64,000 bases of DNA from Paenibacillus gyeongsangnamensis (GTDB lineage: Bacteria; Bacillota; Bacilli; Paenibacillales; NBRC-103111), in the NCBI RefSeq assembly GCF_027533625.1, contig NZ_JAQAGZ010000020.1:62001-126000 (forward strand), written 5' to 3'. A program made the position numbers and the translations under genes. Each line of letters starts with the position of its first letter. Position 1 is the stretch's first letter. Below, piece by piece: positions 52,613 to 60,365 of this stretch. The notes beneath the pieces are model-generated. The model was given only the letters and a program-made list of their open reading frames with translations. It had not been told where the DNA came from and ran no database searches.

Positions 52613-53689
52613 ATGAAATCGGCGGTTCCGGTTCACATTTTATCGGGCTTCCTGGGCAGCGGCAAGACAACCTTGCTTACCCGGGCCCTGGATTACTATA
52701 AAGCAAAAGACGAAAGGCCGGCCGTGCTGATGAATGAGCTGGGTGACGTCAACCTGGACGGAATGCTCGTCGGAGACGAGGTGCCGATGACGGAAATGCT
52801 CAGTGGCTGCATATGCTGCACAATCCGCGGCGATCTCGGCATGGAGCTCAAGGAGCTGGTCGATGAGCATCGGCCCGATGTGATCTTCGTCGAATGCACC
52901 GGCGCAGCGAATCCGATCGAAATCTTGGACGGCGTGACGGATGCTTCGCTCCTGACGCTCCTGGAGCTGCGGTCCGTTATTACCGTGGTCGATGCCGCCC
53001 ATCTGCTGGAGAGAGCCTCGAACCCGAAAGGGAAGACGTACCGGCTGATGAAGGATCAAATCCGCTGCGCAACCGTCATACTGCTGAACAAGAGTGATTT
53101 GGTAAAGCCGGAGGAGCTGGAGGGTTTGGAGAGGTCCATCCGGGAACTGAATGCCGTCGCCCCCATCCACGTTACCGTCCGCTGCGAAATCGACTATACG
53201 ATGTTCGACCGGCTCGATGCTACGGGCTCGGCGCCTGCTGCAGCTCCCGCCATTCGGGCCTGCGGCTGCGGGGAGTCGGCTTCTTCGCACGCAGCAGACT
53301 GCGATCATTCCCATGCGCATGCGGACCATTCCGCTGAAGGCGGGGAGCATGATCATGGTCACGAGCATGCCCATGAGGACGCCGCCATGCACCACAGCCA
53401 CGAGCATGTCATGGTGCATACGCATTATTTCCAAGGGCCGATCGACAGCGAGCGCTTCGAGGAACTGATCGGCCGGCTGCCCCGCGAAGTATACCGCGCC
53501 AAGGGCATCCTTCGCTTCAAGGACACCGGAGCGAGTACGTTCATGTTTCAATACGCGTACCGCGAGGCCGATTTTATGAAAATCAACCCGCAAGCCGATG
53601 TCCCGAACGTCGCCGTGTTCATCGGCGAGCACTTCGACAAGCACATGCTGGCGTCGTCGCTGCAGGAGCTTGAGCGCGAGCCGTCTTGA
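52613..53689 (+). CDS. COG0523 GTPase, zinc metallochaperone (CobW/YciC/ZagA-like)
   Basis: 358 residues from the ATG at 52613 (a GTG at 52595 is possible). Walker A is 'LSGFLGSGKTTLL' (about 10-22), the metal-binding CxCC motif is 'LSGCICCTIRGDL', and the G-domain motifs 'VFVECTGAANPIEI' and 'LLNKSDLV' follow. A long His/Asp-rich stretch (about 215-270) lies before the CobW C-terminal domain ('RAKGILRFKDTG'). Family members deliver Zn to client enzymes under zinc limitation. The Zur-type box, the downstream Zur-like gene and the His-rich segment all point to zinc rather than cobalt. Confidence 0.92.
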   Translation: MKSAVPVHILSGFLGSGKTTLLTRALDYYKAKDERPAVLMNELGDVNLDGMLVGDEVPMTEMLSGCICCTIRGDLGMELKELVDEHRPDVIFVECTGAANPIEILDGVTDASLLTLLELRSVITVVDAAHLLERASNPKGKTYRLMKDQIRCATVILLNKSDLVKPEELEGLERSIRELNAVAPIHVTVRCEIDYTMFDRLDATGSAPAAAPAIRACGCGESASSHAADCDHSHAHADHSAEGGEHDHGHEHAHEDAAMHHSHEHVMVHTHYFQGPIDSERFEELIGRLPREVYRAKGILRFKDTGASTFMFQYAYREADFMKINPQADVPNVAVFIGEHFDKHMLASSLQELEREPS

Positions 53690-53748
53690 CTTTGACCGAG
53701 GAAATCCGGCATTATTAATTCAACAGAAGAACAAGAGAAGAGGATCTT

Positions 53749-54204
53749 ATGGCGAAAAACGAGCATGAGCATAACGTGGAGGAGACCATCCAGGAAATTA
53801 TATCCGCGATGTCATCCAAAGGTTGGCGCATTACCGACCAGCGCAAAAGCTTGGCGACGCTGTTTGCCGAATCCAGCGGTTACTTGTCCCCCAAAGACGT
53901 GTACGAATATATGCGGCAGCAGTATCCGGGCGTCAGCTTCGACACGGTTTACCGCAATCTGCGGCTGCTGAGCGATATGGGCGTGCTGGAGCAAATTTAT
54001 TTGAACGACGGGTTGAAATTCCGCGCCCGCTGCCGGACTCATCATCATCATCATTTGATTTGTCTGCAATGCGAGAAGACTGTACCATTCGAGTTCTGTC
54101 CGATGAAAGCTTTGCCGGAATGCCCTTCGGATTTCGAAATCGTCAACCACCGGTTCGAGGTATTCGGGTATTGCAAGGATTGCGCTCCGAACCATCCTCA
54201 CTAA
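53749..54204 (+). CDS. zur: Fur-family repressor, probably Zur
   Basis: 151 residues. The winged helix contains 'WRITDQRKSLATLFAESSGYLSPKDVYEYM' and the DNA-recognition helix 'VSFDTVYRNLRLLSDMGVLEQI'. The structural zinc site is made by two CxxC pairs, 'ICLQCEKT' and 'YCKDCAPNH'; the regulatory site includes 'ARCRTHHHHHLICLQC'. The zinc assignment rests on the adjacent COG0523 chaperone and the box upstream of it. It lies 59 bases after that gene, so it is likely autoregulated in the same operon. Confidence 0.9.
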   Translation: MAKNEHEHNVEETIQEIISAMSSKGWRITDQRKSLATLFAESSGYLSPKDVYEYMRQQYPGVSFDTVYRNLRLLSDMGVLEQIYLNDGLKFRARCRTHHHHHLICLQCEKTVPFEFCPMKALPECPSDFEIVNHRFEVFGYCKDCAPNHPH

Positions 54205-54224
54205 CTGCACAGCTTTGAACAGTG

Positions 54225-54254
54225 GAGGGTCCGCCTATGGCGGGCCCTCTTTGT
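54225..54254 (+). terminator. Terminator of the cobW-zur operon
   Basis: GAGGGTCCGCC-tat-GGCGGGCCCTC followed by TTTGTGT. Confidence 0.85.
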
Positions 54255-54314
54255 GTAATTTAATTCCGATCAATATGTTCGGAATAACCTCCTCATTTTT
54301 TATGGAAAAACCGA

Positions 54315-54344
54315 TTGACACCGGCTAGACCTCAATGCTAATAT
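54315..54344 (+). promoter_or_regulatory. Promoter-like sequence
   Basis: TTGACA and TAATAT separated by 18 bases, about 310 bases before the hydrolase start. It would give a long leader that crosses the broken frame at 54439. Confidence 0.55.
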
Positions 54345-54438
54345 ACGAAATATATAACATAGTAAAACAATCGGAATAATAATTATATGTCGCCAGACTA
54401 CCGGAGCACGCAGCAAAGAGACGGTAAGCTATGTTTAA

Positions 54439-54627
54439 TCTACAAGACGCTGCATAGCGCATATTTTCCTTATCTCATCTAACGAAGGACGGTCGGTTCA
54501 TCTGCCCGAGCTCCATTCCGGAGATGAGGTACTTGTCCTCATCTTCCGCATTTACTTATTCAATGATACAGAGCATCTGACGCTGGAGAACGGATTGAAG
54601 TTCGACCCGCTTCCGGTTCATATTTAA
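54439..54627 (+). pseudogene. Possible gene remnant without a start codon
   Basis: A 62-codon open frame with protein-like composition, especially the second half 'LPELHSGDEVLVLIFRIYLF' and 'NGLKFDPLPVHI', has no ATG, GTG or TTG with a binding site at its beginning and is preceded by TAA. It ends 30 bases before the hydrolase gene. It could be the C-terminal remnant of a lost gene or chance. Confidence 0.3.
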
Positions 54628-54656
54628 CCTTAAGATGAAGAAGGAGGAGAGTTGAT

Positions 54657-55490
54657 ATGGAGCATCACATTACGATACGAAGCGGTAGAGAAGAGCTGGC
54701 GGCAACTCTTCATTATCCCGAAAGCGGGGGAGAAGTCACGGCACTCGCTTCGGGAGAACGTTACCCGATCGTGATTATCGCCCACGGCTTTCTCGGCACC
54801 CGCATCGGAGTGGACCGCCTATTCGTTAGAGCGGCCCGTGACCTCAGCCGCCATGGCTATATGGCGCTGCGGTTCGATTATGCAGGCTGCGGGGAAAGCA
54901 CGGAGGATTACGGCTCCGGCGGTCTCGATTCCTTAATCGACCAGACGCGGCATGTGATCGATTATGCGCTGGATATCGACTGCGTGGATGCGCAGCGGCT
55001 CATTCTGCTGGGGCATAGTCTCGGAGGCGCCGTAGCAGTGCTTACCGCAGCCCGCGACAAGCGTGTCAAGACGCTGGTGATGTGGGCTTCCGTAGCCTAT
55101 CCGTTTAACGATATCGTCCATATTACAGGCAAGAAAGTATATGAGGATGCCGTTCAATTCGGTTCCTCAGATTATTTAGGCGATTCGTTTCAGCCGGTCT
55201 TCTTCGAGTCTTTGGCGAAACATCAGCCGTTCGAGCAGCTTCGGAAATTTACCGGGGACGTCCTGCTGATCCACGGAACAAGCGATGAAGTGATTCCGGC
55301 GGATTATTGCTTCTTGTATCAGAAGCTGTTCTGGCTAAGGCCGCAGGGAAGCTGCGATAAAGAAGTGTTATTCCAGGCGGACCATACGTTCTCCTCCGCT
55401 CAGGCGAAAGAGCAGGTTATCAGCCACACGCGCAATTGGCTGCTGCAGCTGGAGCGCAGCAAGAGGGAATGGAACGATTGGACGATCTGA
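54657..55490 (+). CDS. Alpha/beta-hydrolase (acyl-esterase/peptidase-like)
   Basis: 277 residues with AAGGAGGAG nine bases before the ATG. The oxyanion strand is 'YPIVIIAHGFLGTRIGVDRLF', the nucleophile elbow is GHSLGG (Ser near 120), the probable acid is in 'DVLLIHGTSDEVIPADYC' and the His in 'LFQADHTFSSAQAKEQ'. It resembles the hydrolase-4/YqkD-type lysophospholipase-like group. Cytoplasmic, substrate unknown. It may be transcribed from the promoter at 54315. Confidence 0.87.
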   Translation: MEHHITIRSGREELAATLHYPESGGEVTALASGERYPIVIIAHGFLGTRIGVDRLFVRAARDLSRHGYMALRFDYAGCGESTEDYGSGGLDSLIDQTRHVIDYALDIDCVDAQRLILLGHSLGGAVAVLTAARDKRVKTLVMWASVAYPFNDIVHITGKKVYEDAVQFGSSDYLGDSFQPVFFESLAKHQPFEQLRKFTGDVLLIHGTSDEVIPADYCFLYQKLFWLRPQGSCDKEVLFQADHTFSSAQAKEQVISHTRNWLLQLERSKREWNDWTI

Positions 55491-55550
55491 TTCGTTTACT
55501 CGAGCCTTGCGTACGGATCAATAGTTAAATAAGATATCGGAGGGATAGTG

Positions 55551-55748
55551 ATGGCGAAGCCTCTGGATGTGGATGAGCTTTGGATCAAACGGATTATTCA
55601 AAGCGTAAACGGATTGGAGTTCGGCACGGTGCAAATCGTTGTGCATGACGGCCGTATCGTTCAAATCGAACGAACGGAGCGCAAGCGGTTCGAGCAGGAT
55701 TCGGCCGGACCCCGCCATTTGGCTGAAGCCAAGCCGAACAAAAGATAA
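55551..55748 (+). CDS. yezD: YezD-like DUF2292 small protein
   Basis: 65 residues from the ATG at 55551, with GGAGGG six bases upstream. The core 'IIQSVNGLEFGTVQIVVHDGRIVQIERTERKRF' is the DUF2292 signature found in B. subtilis YezD and in small proteins near sulfur-assimilation genes of other Firmicutes. The C-terminal 20 residues are basic and probably disordered. Function unknown. Two terminators follow. Confidence 0.87.
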   Translation: MAKPLDVDELWIKRIIQSVNGLEFGTVQIVVHDGRIVQIERTERKRFEQDSAGPRHLAEAKPNKR

Positions 55749-55779
55749 GAAGGACCGAAGATTTCGGCAGGGCCGCCGG

Positions 55780-55831
55780 AGACTTCTTGAGAGGTGCGCC
55801 AATGAAGCGCAGGCGTTCGGGAAGTCTTTTT
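55780..55831 (+). terminator. Terminator after yezD
   Basis: AGACTTC and GAAGTCT enclose a branched inner hairpin (GCGCC/GGCG-like) and are followed by five T. Confidence 0.7.
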
Positions 55832-55860
55832 GCTTCCAGAGACGAGCCCTGCCAAACCAT

Positions 55861-55908
55861 ACGGAAGTTCCTTGGGTGTTTCACTTAAGGAATTTCCGTT
55901 TATTTGTT
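55861..55908 (+). terminator. Second hairpin, terminator-like
   Basis: ACGGAAGTTCCTT and AAGGAATTTCCGT pair with one mismatch across a 13-base loop, then a T-rich tail. The rest of the intergenic stretch to 56003 is AT-rich and shows nothing else except the operator-like repeat described in the findings. Confidence 0.65.
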
Positions 55909-56003
55909 TATAAAAATACGGACGGGATGGATGAATATGGTAAATAATATAACATTGTCTCCAGAAACATAATTGGATTGTCACATTAGTTAACCTAATC
56001 TTA

Positions 56004-56032
56004 TTGTCAAAGCCCATGACCTATTATATAAT
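56004..56032 (+). promoter_or_regulatory. Promoter of the amino-acid ABC transporter operon
   Basis: TTGTCA and TATAAT separated by 17 bases, 31 bases before the GTG at 56064. An inverted repeat TTAG-TTAAC-CTAA lies at 55986-55998, just upstream. Confidence 0.8.
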
Positions 56033-56063
56033 GTGAAAGTTAATCAGAAAGGAGAATTGACCT

Positions 56064-56915
56064 GTGACCAAAAATAAGATCATCGTCATGATGTTTTTGT
56101 GTCTTGCTCTGATCGTTGCGGGCTGCGGAACGAAGACTGCGCCACAAGCACAAGCGCCTGCGGCCGGGGGCGAACAGAAGCCTGCCGATACGCAGAAAGG
56201 CACGAAATTGGACCAAATTAAGAAGGTGGGAAAAATCGTTGTCGGTACGAGCGCCGATTACCCTCCTTATGAATTCCACAAGGAAATCAATAAGAAGGAC
56301 GAAATTGTCGGCTTCGATATTGAAATCGCCAAAGCGCTTGCGAAGGACTTGGGCGTTCAATTGGAAATCAAAGATATGAAATTCGACGGACTGCTTGCAG
56401 CGCTGGATTCCGGGAATGTAGACTTCGTTATCTCCGGGATGACTCCGACGCCTGAACGTCAGAAGAGCGTTGATTTTACCAAAATTTACTATACAGCGGT
56501 TCAGAAAGTCGTTGTGCGCGCGGAAGACAAAGATAAAATCAAGTCGATCGACGACCTGAAAGGGAAGAAGGTCGGGGCGCAGAAGGGCGCAACGCAAGAA
56601 AAAATCGTGCAAGAGCAAATGCCGCAATCCGAGCTCAAAGCCATCTTTAAAATTTCCGATTTGATGCTGGAGCTGAAAAATAAAAAGGTAGATGCTCTGG
56701 TTGTGGAGCAGCCGGTGGCGGGCGCGTACCTGTCCAAGAATAAAGACCTTGTCGTTTCCGATATCGCGCTGAAAACCGAAGACAGCGGATCCGCTATCGC
56801 AGTGAAGAAGGGAAGTCCTGAGCTTGTCGATGCGATGAATAAAACCCTCGATAAGCTGATGACCGACAAGACGATCGATAAACTTGTAACAGAAGCCAAC
56901 GATCAAGTAGAATAG
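56064..56915 (+). CDS. Polar amino-acid ABC transporter, substrate-binding lipoprotein
   Basis: 283 residues with a GTG start and AAAGGAG nine bases upstream. The type II signal peptide ends LIVAGC (lipidated C21), followed by a Gln/Ala/Pro linker. The SBP_bac_3 fold is clear: 'VVGTSADYPPYEFHKEINKKDEIVGFDIEIAKALAKDLG', 'FDGLLAALDSGNVDFVISGMTPTPERQKSVDF' and 'KVGAQKGATQEKI'. The set of ligand-contact motifs fits arginine, lysine, glutamine or cystine binders; the exact ligand is open. First gene of a three-gene operon. Confidence 0.92.
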   Translation: MTKNKIIVMMFLCLALIVAGCGTKTAPQAQAPAAGGEQKPADTQKGTKLDQIKKVGKIVVGTSADYPPYEFHKEINKKDEIVGFDIEIAKALAKDLGVQLEIKDMKFDGLLAALDSGNVDFVISGMTPTPERQKSVDFTKIYYTAVQKVVVRAEDKDKIKSIDDLKGKKVGAQKGATQEKIVQEQMPQSELKAIFKISDLMLELKNKKVDALVVEQPVAGAYLSKNKDLVVSDIALKTEDSGSAIAVKKGSPELVDAMNKTLDKLMTDKTIDKLVTEANDQVE

Positions 56916-57015
56916 TTCTAAACTGGGAATACTTGAACAAAAACCTGATCGGATGGTTTGTCCGGCGGGTTTTTGTTCGGTTTTACGATCTATTTCAGAA
57001 GAAGGAGGGGAATCG

Positions 57016-57696
57016 ATGGATTTTTCATTCTTGCCGAAGTACTACCCGTTTTTTGTGGACGGAGCGAAGGTTACGCTCGTGCTGTCCGTCTTTACCGTCT
57101 TTTTTGGTGTTATTCTTGGAGTCCTTCTGGCGCTGATGCGCATGTCCCGGATTTCCATATTAAAGATTCTGGCTACGGCATACATTGAGTTCATCCGGGG
57201 GACGCCTCTTCTTGTGCAGCTGTATATCATTTATTACGGGCTTCCTAAGATCGGTATCACGTTTCCCGACGTTCCCGCCTTGGGCAGTGCGTTCCCGGAT
57301 TTTATGGCGGGCGTGCTTACGCTCTCCATCAACAGTGCGGCGTACGTTGCCGAGACGTTCCGCGGAGGCATTCAAGCCGTAGATAAGGGGCAGATGGAAG
57401 CTGCCCGTTCACTCGGTATGCCCCATGCGATGGCTATGCGCCATATCATTTTGCCGCAGGCTCTGCGCAATGTGCTCCCCGCGCTTGGCAACGAATTTAT
57501 CGTCGTAATCAAGGAATCTTCGATCGTTTCCATTATCGGGATCGGGGAGCTGATGTATAAAGCCGATACGGTCCGGGGGAACATTTTCCAGCCTTTTGAG
57601 CCGCTGATCTTGGCTGCGCTCATCTATTTTGTCATGACGTTTACGTTGTCCAAGCTGCTCGGCGTGGCGGAAAGGAGGATGAGGACCTCTGATTAA
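57016..57696 (+). CDS. Polar amino-acid ABC transporter permease
   Basis: 226 residues from the ATG at 57016, with AAGGAGGGG five bases upstream. It belongs to the HisM/GlnP (HEQRo) family with about five membrane helices. Family motifs are '[22 protein letters not shown]' and the EAA loop '[34 protein letters not shown]', which contacts the ATPase. It begins about 100 bases after the binding-protein gene, and its end overlaps the probable start of the ATPase gene. Confidence 0.93.
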   Translation: MDFSFLPKYYPFFVDGAKVTLVLSVFTVFFGVILGVLLALMRMSRISILKILATAYIEFIRGTPLLVQLYIIYYGLPKIGITFPDVPALGSAFPDFMAGVLTLSINSAAYVAETFRGGIQAVDKGQMEAARSLGMPHAMAMRHIILPQALRNVLPALGNEFIVVIKESSIVSIIGIGELMYKADTVRGNIFQPFEPLILAALIYFVMTFTLSKLLGVAERRMRTSD

Positions 57697-58411
57697 AGTA
57701 ACGGATTTGAAAAAATCGTTCGGCAAAAACGACGTGCTGACAGGGGTCGACATCGACATTGCCAAAGGCGAGGTCGTCGTCGTGATCGGCCCCAGCGGCT
57801 CCGGCAAGAGCACGTTTCTGCGCTGTCTGAACCTCCTGGAGCAGCCGACGGGCGGAGATATCTTCTTCGAGGGAGTGTCATTGACGAAGGGCAAGCAGGA
57901 CATTAACAAGCTACGCATGCATATGGGGATGGTATTCCAGCAATTCAACCTGTTTCCGCATATGACGGTGATCGATAATATTACGCTGGCTCCCCGTAAG
58001 CTGAAAAAAATGAGCGCGGACGAAGCCGAACGGATCGCAACCGGTCTGCTCAAGCGGATCGGGCTCGCTGACAAAGCGAAGAGCTATCCGTCCCAGCTGT
58101 CCGGGGGGCAGAAGCAGCGGATCGCGATAGCGCGGGCGCTGGCTATGGCGCCGGCGGTGCTGCTGTTCGACGAGCCGACGTCGGCGCTTGATCCGGAGAT
58201 GGTCGGAGAGGTGCTGGATGTCATGAAGGAGCTGGCAGCCGAAGGCATGACGATGGTCGTCGTGACGCATGAGATGGGATTTGCCCGCGAGGTGGGCACC
58301 CGGCTGGTGTTTATGGACGGGGGTAAAATCGTCGAGCAGGGGAACCCTGTTGACGTGTTCGCCAATCCTCAGCATCCGCGGACGAAGGAGTTTTTGGGCA
58401 AGGTGCTGTAA
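57689..58411 (+). CDS. Polar amino-acid ABC transporter ATP-binding protein, probable CTG start
   Basis: The ABC homology reads '[21 protein letters not shown]', so the protein must begin before the TTG at 57707. The only codon in position is CTG at 57689, ten bases after a perfect AAAGGAGG (57671-57678), giving 240 residues. Walker A is '[16 protein letters not shown]', then the Q-loop '[14 protein letters not shown]', signature '[15 protein letters not shown]', Walker B '[14 protein letters not shown]' and the H-loop '[12 protein letters not shown]'. It is a GlnQ/ArtP-type ATPase. The start lies eight bases inside the permease gene (translational coupling). A TTG start at 57707 would remove six core residues. 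Confidence 0.9.
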   Translation: MIKVTDLKKSFGKNDVLTGVDIDIAKGEVVVVIGPSGSGKSTFLRCLNLLEQPTGGDIFFEGVSLTKGKQDINKLRMHMGMVFQQFNLFPHMTVIDNITLAPRKLKKMSADEAERIATGLLKRIGLADKAKSYPSQLSGGQKQRIAIARALAMAPAVLLFDEPTSALDPEMVGEVLDVMKELAAEGMTMVVVTHEMGFAREVGTRLVFMDGGKIVEQGNPVDVFANPQHPRTKEFLGKVL

Positions 58412-58453
58412 TACACTGGTGACCGGGGATGCGTAACGCTTCCTGCGCTCATG

Positions 58454-58499
58454 AAAGAAGCCCCCAAGCGGCATTCATTGCTGCTTGGAGGCTTCTTTG
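58454..58499 (+). terminator. Terminator of the ABC transporter operon
   Basis: AAGAAGCC(C)CCAAGCGGC and GCTGCTTGG(A)GGCTTCTT form a long stem followed by TTTGTTT. Repeat copy E follows. Confidence 0.9.
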
Positions 58500-58503
58500 T
58501 TTA

Positions 58504-58603
58504 GTTGATAAGAATTTATAAGTTTTTCACAACTTATAGCTTCGCATCAACCTTGATAAACGCGCTGGTCCTTGTAAGACAAGGACCAGCGCGTTTATCC
58601 TGG
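58504..58603 (+). repeat. Terminator-associated structured repeat, copy E
   Basis: 100 bp from GTTGATAAG to GTTTATCCTGG. Its second half is a perfect palindrome: GATAAACGCGCTGGTCCTTG, five-base loop, and its exact complement, unlike the imperfect arms in copies A-D. Confidence 0.95.
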
Positions 58604-58612
58604 CCTTAGGCG

Positions 58613-59782
58613 TCACTGTTGCAAGCTCCGTTCGAATTCGGCTCGAACGGCCTGCAGCTTCTCCGGATGCGCGAAGACGTCGTACGCCGTAAAGGCAAGC
58701 GCCTTGGCCCCGAGCAGCATGCCGCGGAAGGCCCGGTCCTGCATCGCCAAATCGCGAAATTCCTTCGTATGCAGCAGATGCTTCTCGTCAACGACCTTTA
58801 CGTACGGATGGATCGCCGGGCAATGCCGGGAGACGTTCCCGAGATCGACGGAGCCGTGATCTTTGCCGATCTCAATCTTATCTTCCGGTATGCCGAGCTC
58901 TCCCAAATTTCGCGAAAACAAAGCGGAGAGTGTTTCGTTCGTTACCAGCTCGTCGTAGGAAAACTCGTAGTTGGAGGTTTTCAATGAGCAGCCGGTTTGG
59001 AGCGCGGCGCCTTCGGCGCAGCGCAGCACCTTCTGAACGAGCTCATCGGTATAAGGGCGGTTGCCGGATCGGATATAAAACTGGGCGGCTGCATATTCCG
59101 GAATGATGTTGGCCGCTTTGCCGCCTTCCGTGATGATGCCGTGAATTCGGGCATGGCTCTGCACCTGCTGGCGCAGCATGCCGATCGATTGAAACAGCAG
59201 CAGCACAGCGTCGAGCGCATTGACGCCTTCGTATGGTGTGGCTGCGGCATGAGCGGCCTTGCCGAAATACTCGAATTGGATCGCATCCATGGCAAGGGAT
59301 TGACCGGACTTCTCGTAAGTATGGTAAGGATGGGCCATCAGCGCAAAGTCCACATCGTCGAATAAGCCTTCGGCGGACATAGGCACCTTGGCGCCTTTCG
59401 TTTCCTCGGCCGGCGTGCCGTATACCCGAATCGTTCCGCCGATTTCGTCGACGACGGCTTTAAGGCCGACGGCGGCCGCGAGGCTCATTACGCAAATCAG
59501 ATGATGGCCGCAGGCATGGCCCAGGTCGGGGAGAGCATCGTATTCGCATAAAAAAGCGACGGTCGGACCCGGCTTAGCCGCGGAATACCTTCCGATAAAG
59601 GCAGTGGGAAGGCCAAGCACGGGAGATTCTACCGCAAACCCGAATTCCTTCAACGCTTCCATCAGCTTCGCTGAAGCGATAAATTCCTCATGTCCCAGCT
59701 CCGGATGTTCTCCGATATACCGGGATAGCGCGGTAAATTGCTCCGCATGCCGTTCGATGACGGCTTCGATTTGCTGCTTCAT
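58613..59782 (-). CDS. M20-family amidohydrolase / aminoacylase
   Basis: 389 residues from the ATG at 59782, with GAAGGAGAG upstream; a longer frame to 59851 covers the promoter and is rejected. Metal-site motifs of the M20D peptidase family are visible: 'LGHACGHHLICVM', 'VYGTPAEETKGAKV' and 'LMAHPYHTYEK', followed by 'KDHGSVDLGNVS' later. The dimerisation domain is inserted near 170-290 ('FEYFGKAAHAAATPYEGVNALDAVLLLFQSIGML'). It resembles p-aminobenzoyl-glutamate or N-acyl-amino-acid hydrolases (AbgB type). It is convergent with the amino-acid importer, which could supply its product or substrate (inference). Confidence 0.9.
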   Translation of the reverse strand: MKQQIEAVIERHAEQFTALSRYIGEHPELGHEEFIASAKLMEALKEFGFAVESPVLGLPTAFIGRYSAAKPGPTVAFLCEYDALPDLGHACGHHLICVMSLAAAVGLKAVVDEIGGTIRVYGTPAEETKGAKVPMSAEGLFDDVDFALMAHPYHTYEKSGQSLAMDAIQFEYFGKAAHAAATPYEGVNALDAVLLLFQSIGMLRQQVQSHARIHGIITEGGKAANIIPEYAAAQFYIRSGNRPYTDELVQKVLRCAEGAALQTGCSLKTSNYEFSYDELVTNETLSALFSRNLGELGIPEDKIEIGKDHGSVDLGNVSRHCPAIHPYVKVVDEKHLLHTKEFRDLAMQDRAFRGMLLGAKALAFTAYDVFAHPEKLQAVRAEFERSLQQ

Positions 59783-59822
59783 TCCTTGTTCTCTCCTTCG
59801 TCCTAGCTCCAATGCAATCTCA

Positions 59823-59851
59823 ATTATAATGGTTTTCGGGCAGACATACAA
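59823..59851 (-). promoter_or_regulatory. Promoter of the M20 hydrolase gene
   Basis: On the minus strand TTGTAT and a consensus TATAAT are separated by 17 bases, about 40 bases before the start codon. Its -35 overlaps the terminator of the preceding minus-strand gene. Confidence 0.7.
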
Positions 59852-59870
59852 AAACCCCGCTGAACGGGGG
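59848..59870 (-). terminator. Terminator of the small minus-strand gene
   Basis: On the minus strand CCCCCGTTCAGCGGGG followed by TTTTTGT. Confidence 0.75.
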
Positions 59871-59902
59871 ATGCCGATCAGCGAGGCAGTCGTTAATACC
59901 AG

Positions 59903-60082
59903 TTATTGAATGTTTCGTCTGGGGTCGATAATTTGTTCATCCAACTGCTTCTTAATCTTATGCATGGCTTCGACTTCCAGCTTGTGATTATCACGGAAAC
60001 GAACACCTGTTAAAGCTAAGGCTTCATTCAAGGTCAACTCAACAGAGATCTTCTTCTCTTGCGGTTGTTGTTCATAACCCAT
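59903..60082 (-). CDS. Small conserved protein, function unknown
   Basis: 59 residues from the ATG at 60082, with AAGGAG nine bases upstream; the longer frame to 60127 has no binding site. The sequence is charged and helical, with the core 'ISVELTLNEALALTGVRFRDNHKLEVEAMHKIKKQL'. No membrane segment or cysteine. It has its own terminator. I do not recognise a named family; the short, strongly initiated gene is probably real. Confidence 0.75.
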   Translation of the reverse strand: MGYEQQPQEKKISVELTLNEALALTGVRFRDNHKLEVEAMHKIKKQLDEQIIDPRRNIQ

Positions 60083-60365
60083 AACGCATCGCTCCTTAAA
60101 AAAATAGTTTGCCTGGTATGAATGCAAGCGGATACAAGGCCGTTAAAAAAGTGCGATATTTGCGAAAACCCTTGATTTGCCTCGCTTTTAATATAACACA
60201 TCATGTTAACTATTTCAAGGGCTGACGAGGATAAATGCGCGGATTTCTGATCAATAATCAATCTGTGGCAAACGCTTCTTGAATCTCAAGCGGAGCTTTA
60301 CGGCGTTGCCGCAGCGGCGGAAATAAAAAGAGGCTCCGGCCGCACCGCAGTCTCCCGATTTATTT
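60083..60365. other. Intergenic stretch without a gene
   Basis: About 280 AT-rich bases between two minus-strand small genes. It should contain the promoter of the gene at 59903, but no convincing -35/-10 pair was found, and no structured RNA or ORF with a binding site. Confidence 0.5.

Noticed and set aside
54345-54656. Riboswitch upstream of the hydrolase gene
   Set aside because: The CGCCAGACTACCGGAGCACG-like part suggested structure, but no conserved core of a SAM, lysine or other riboswitch could be found.
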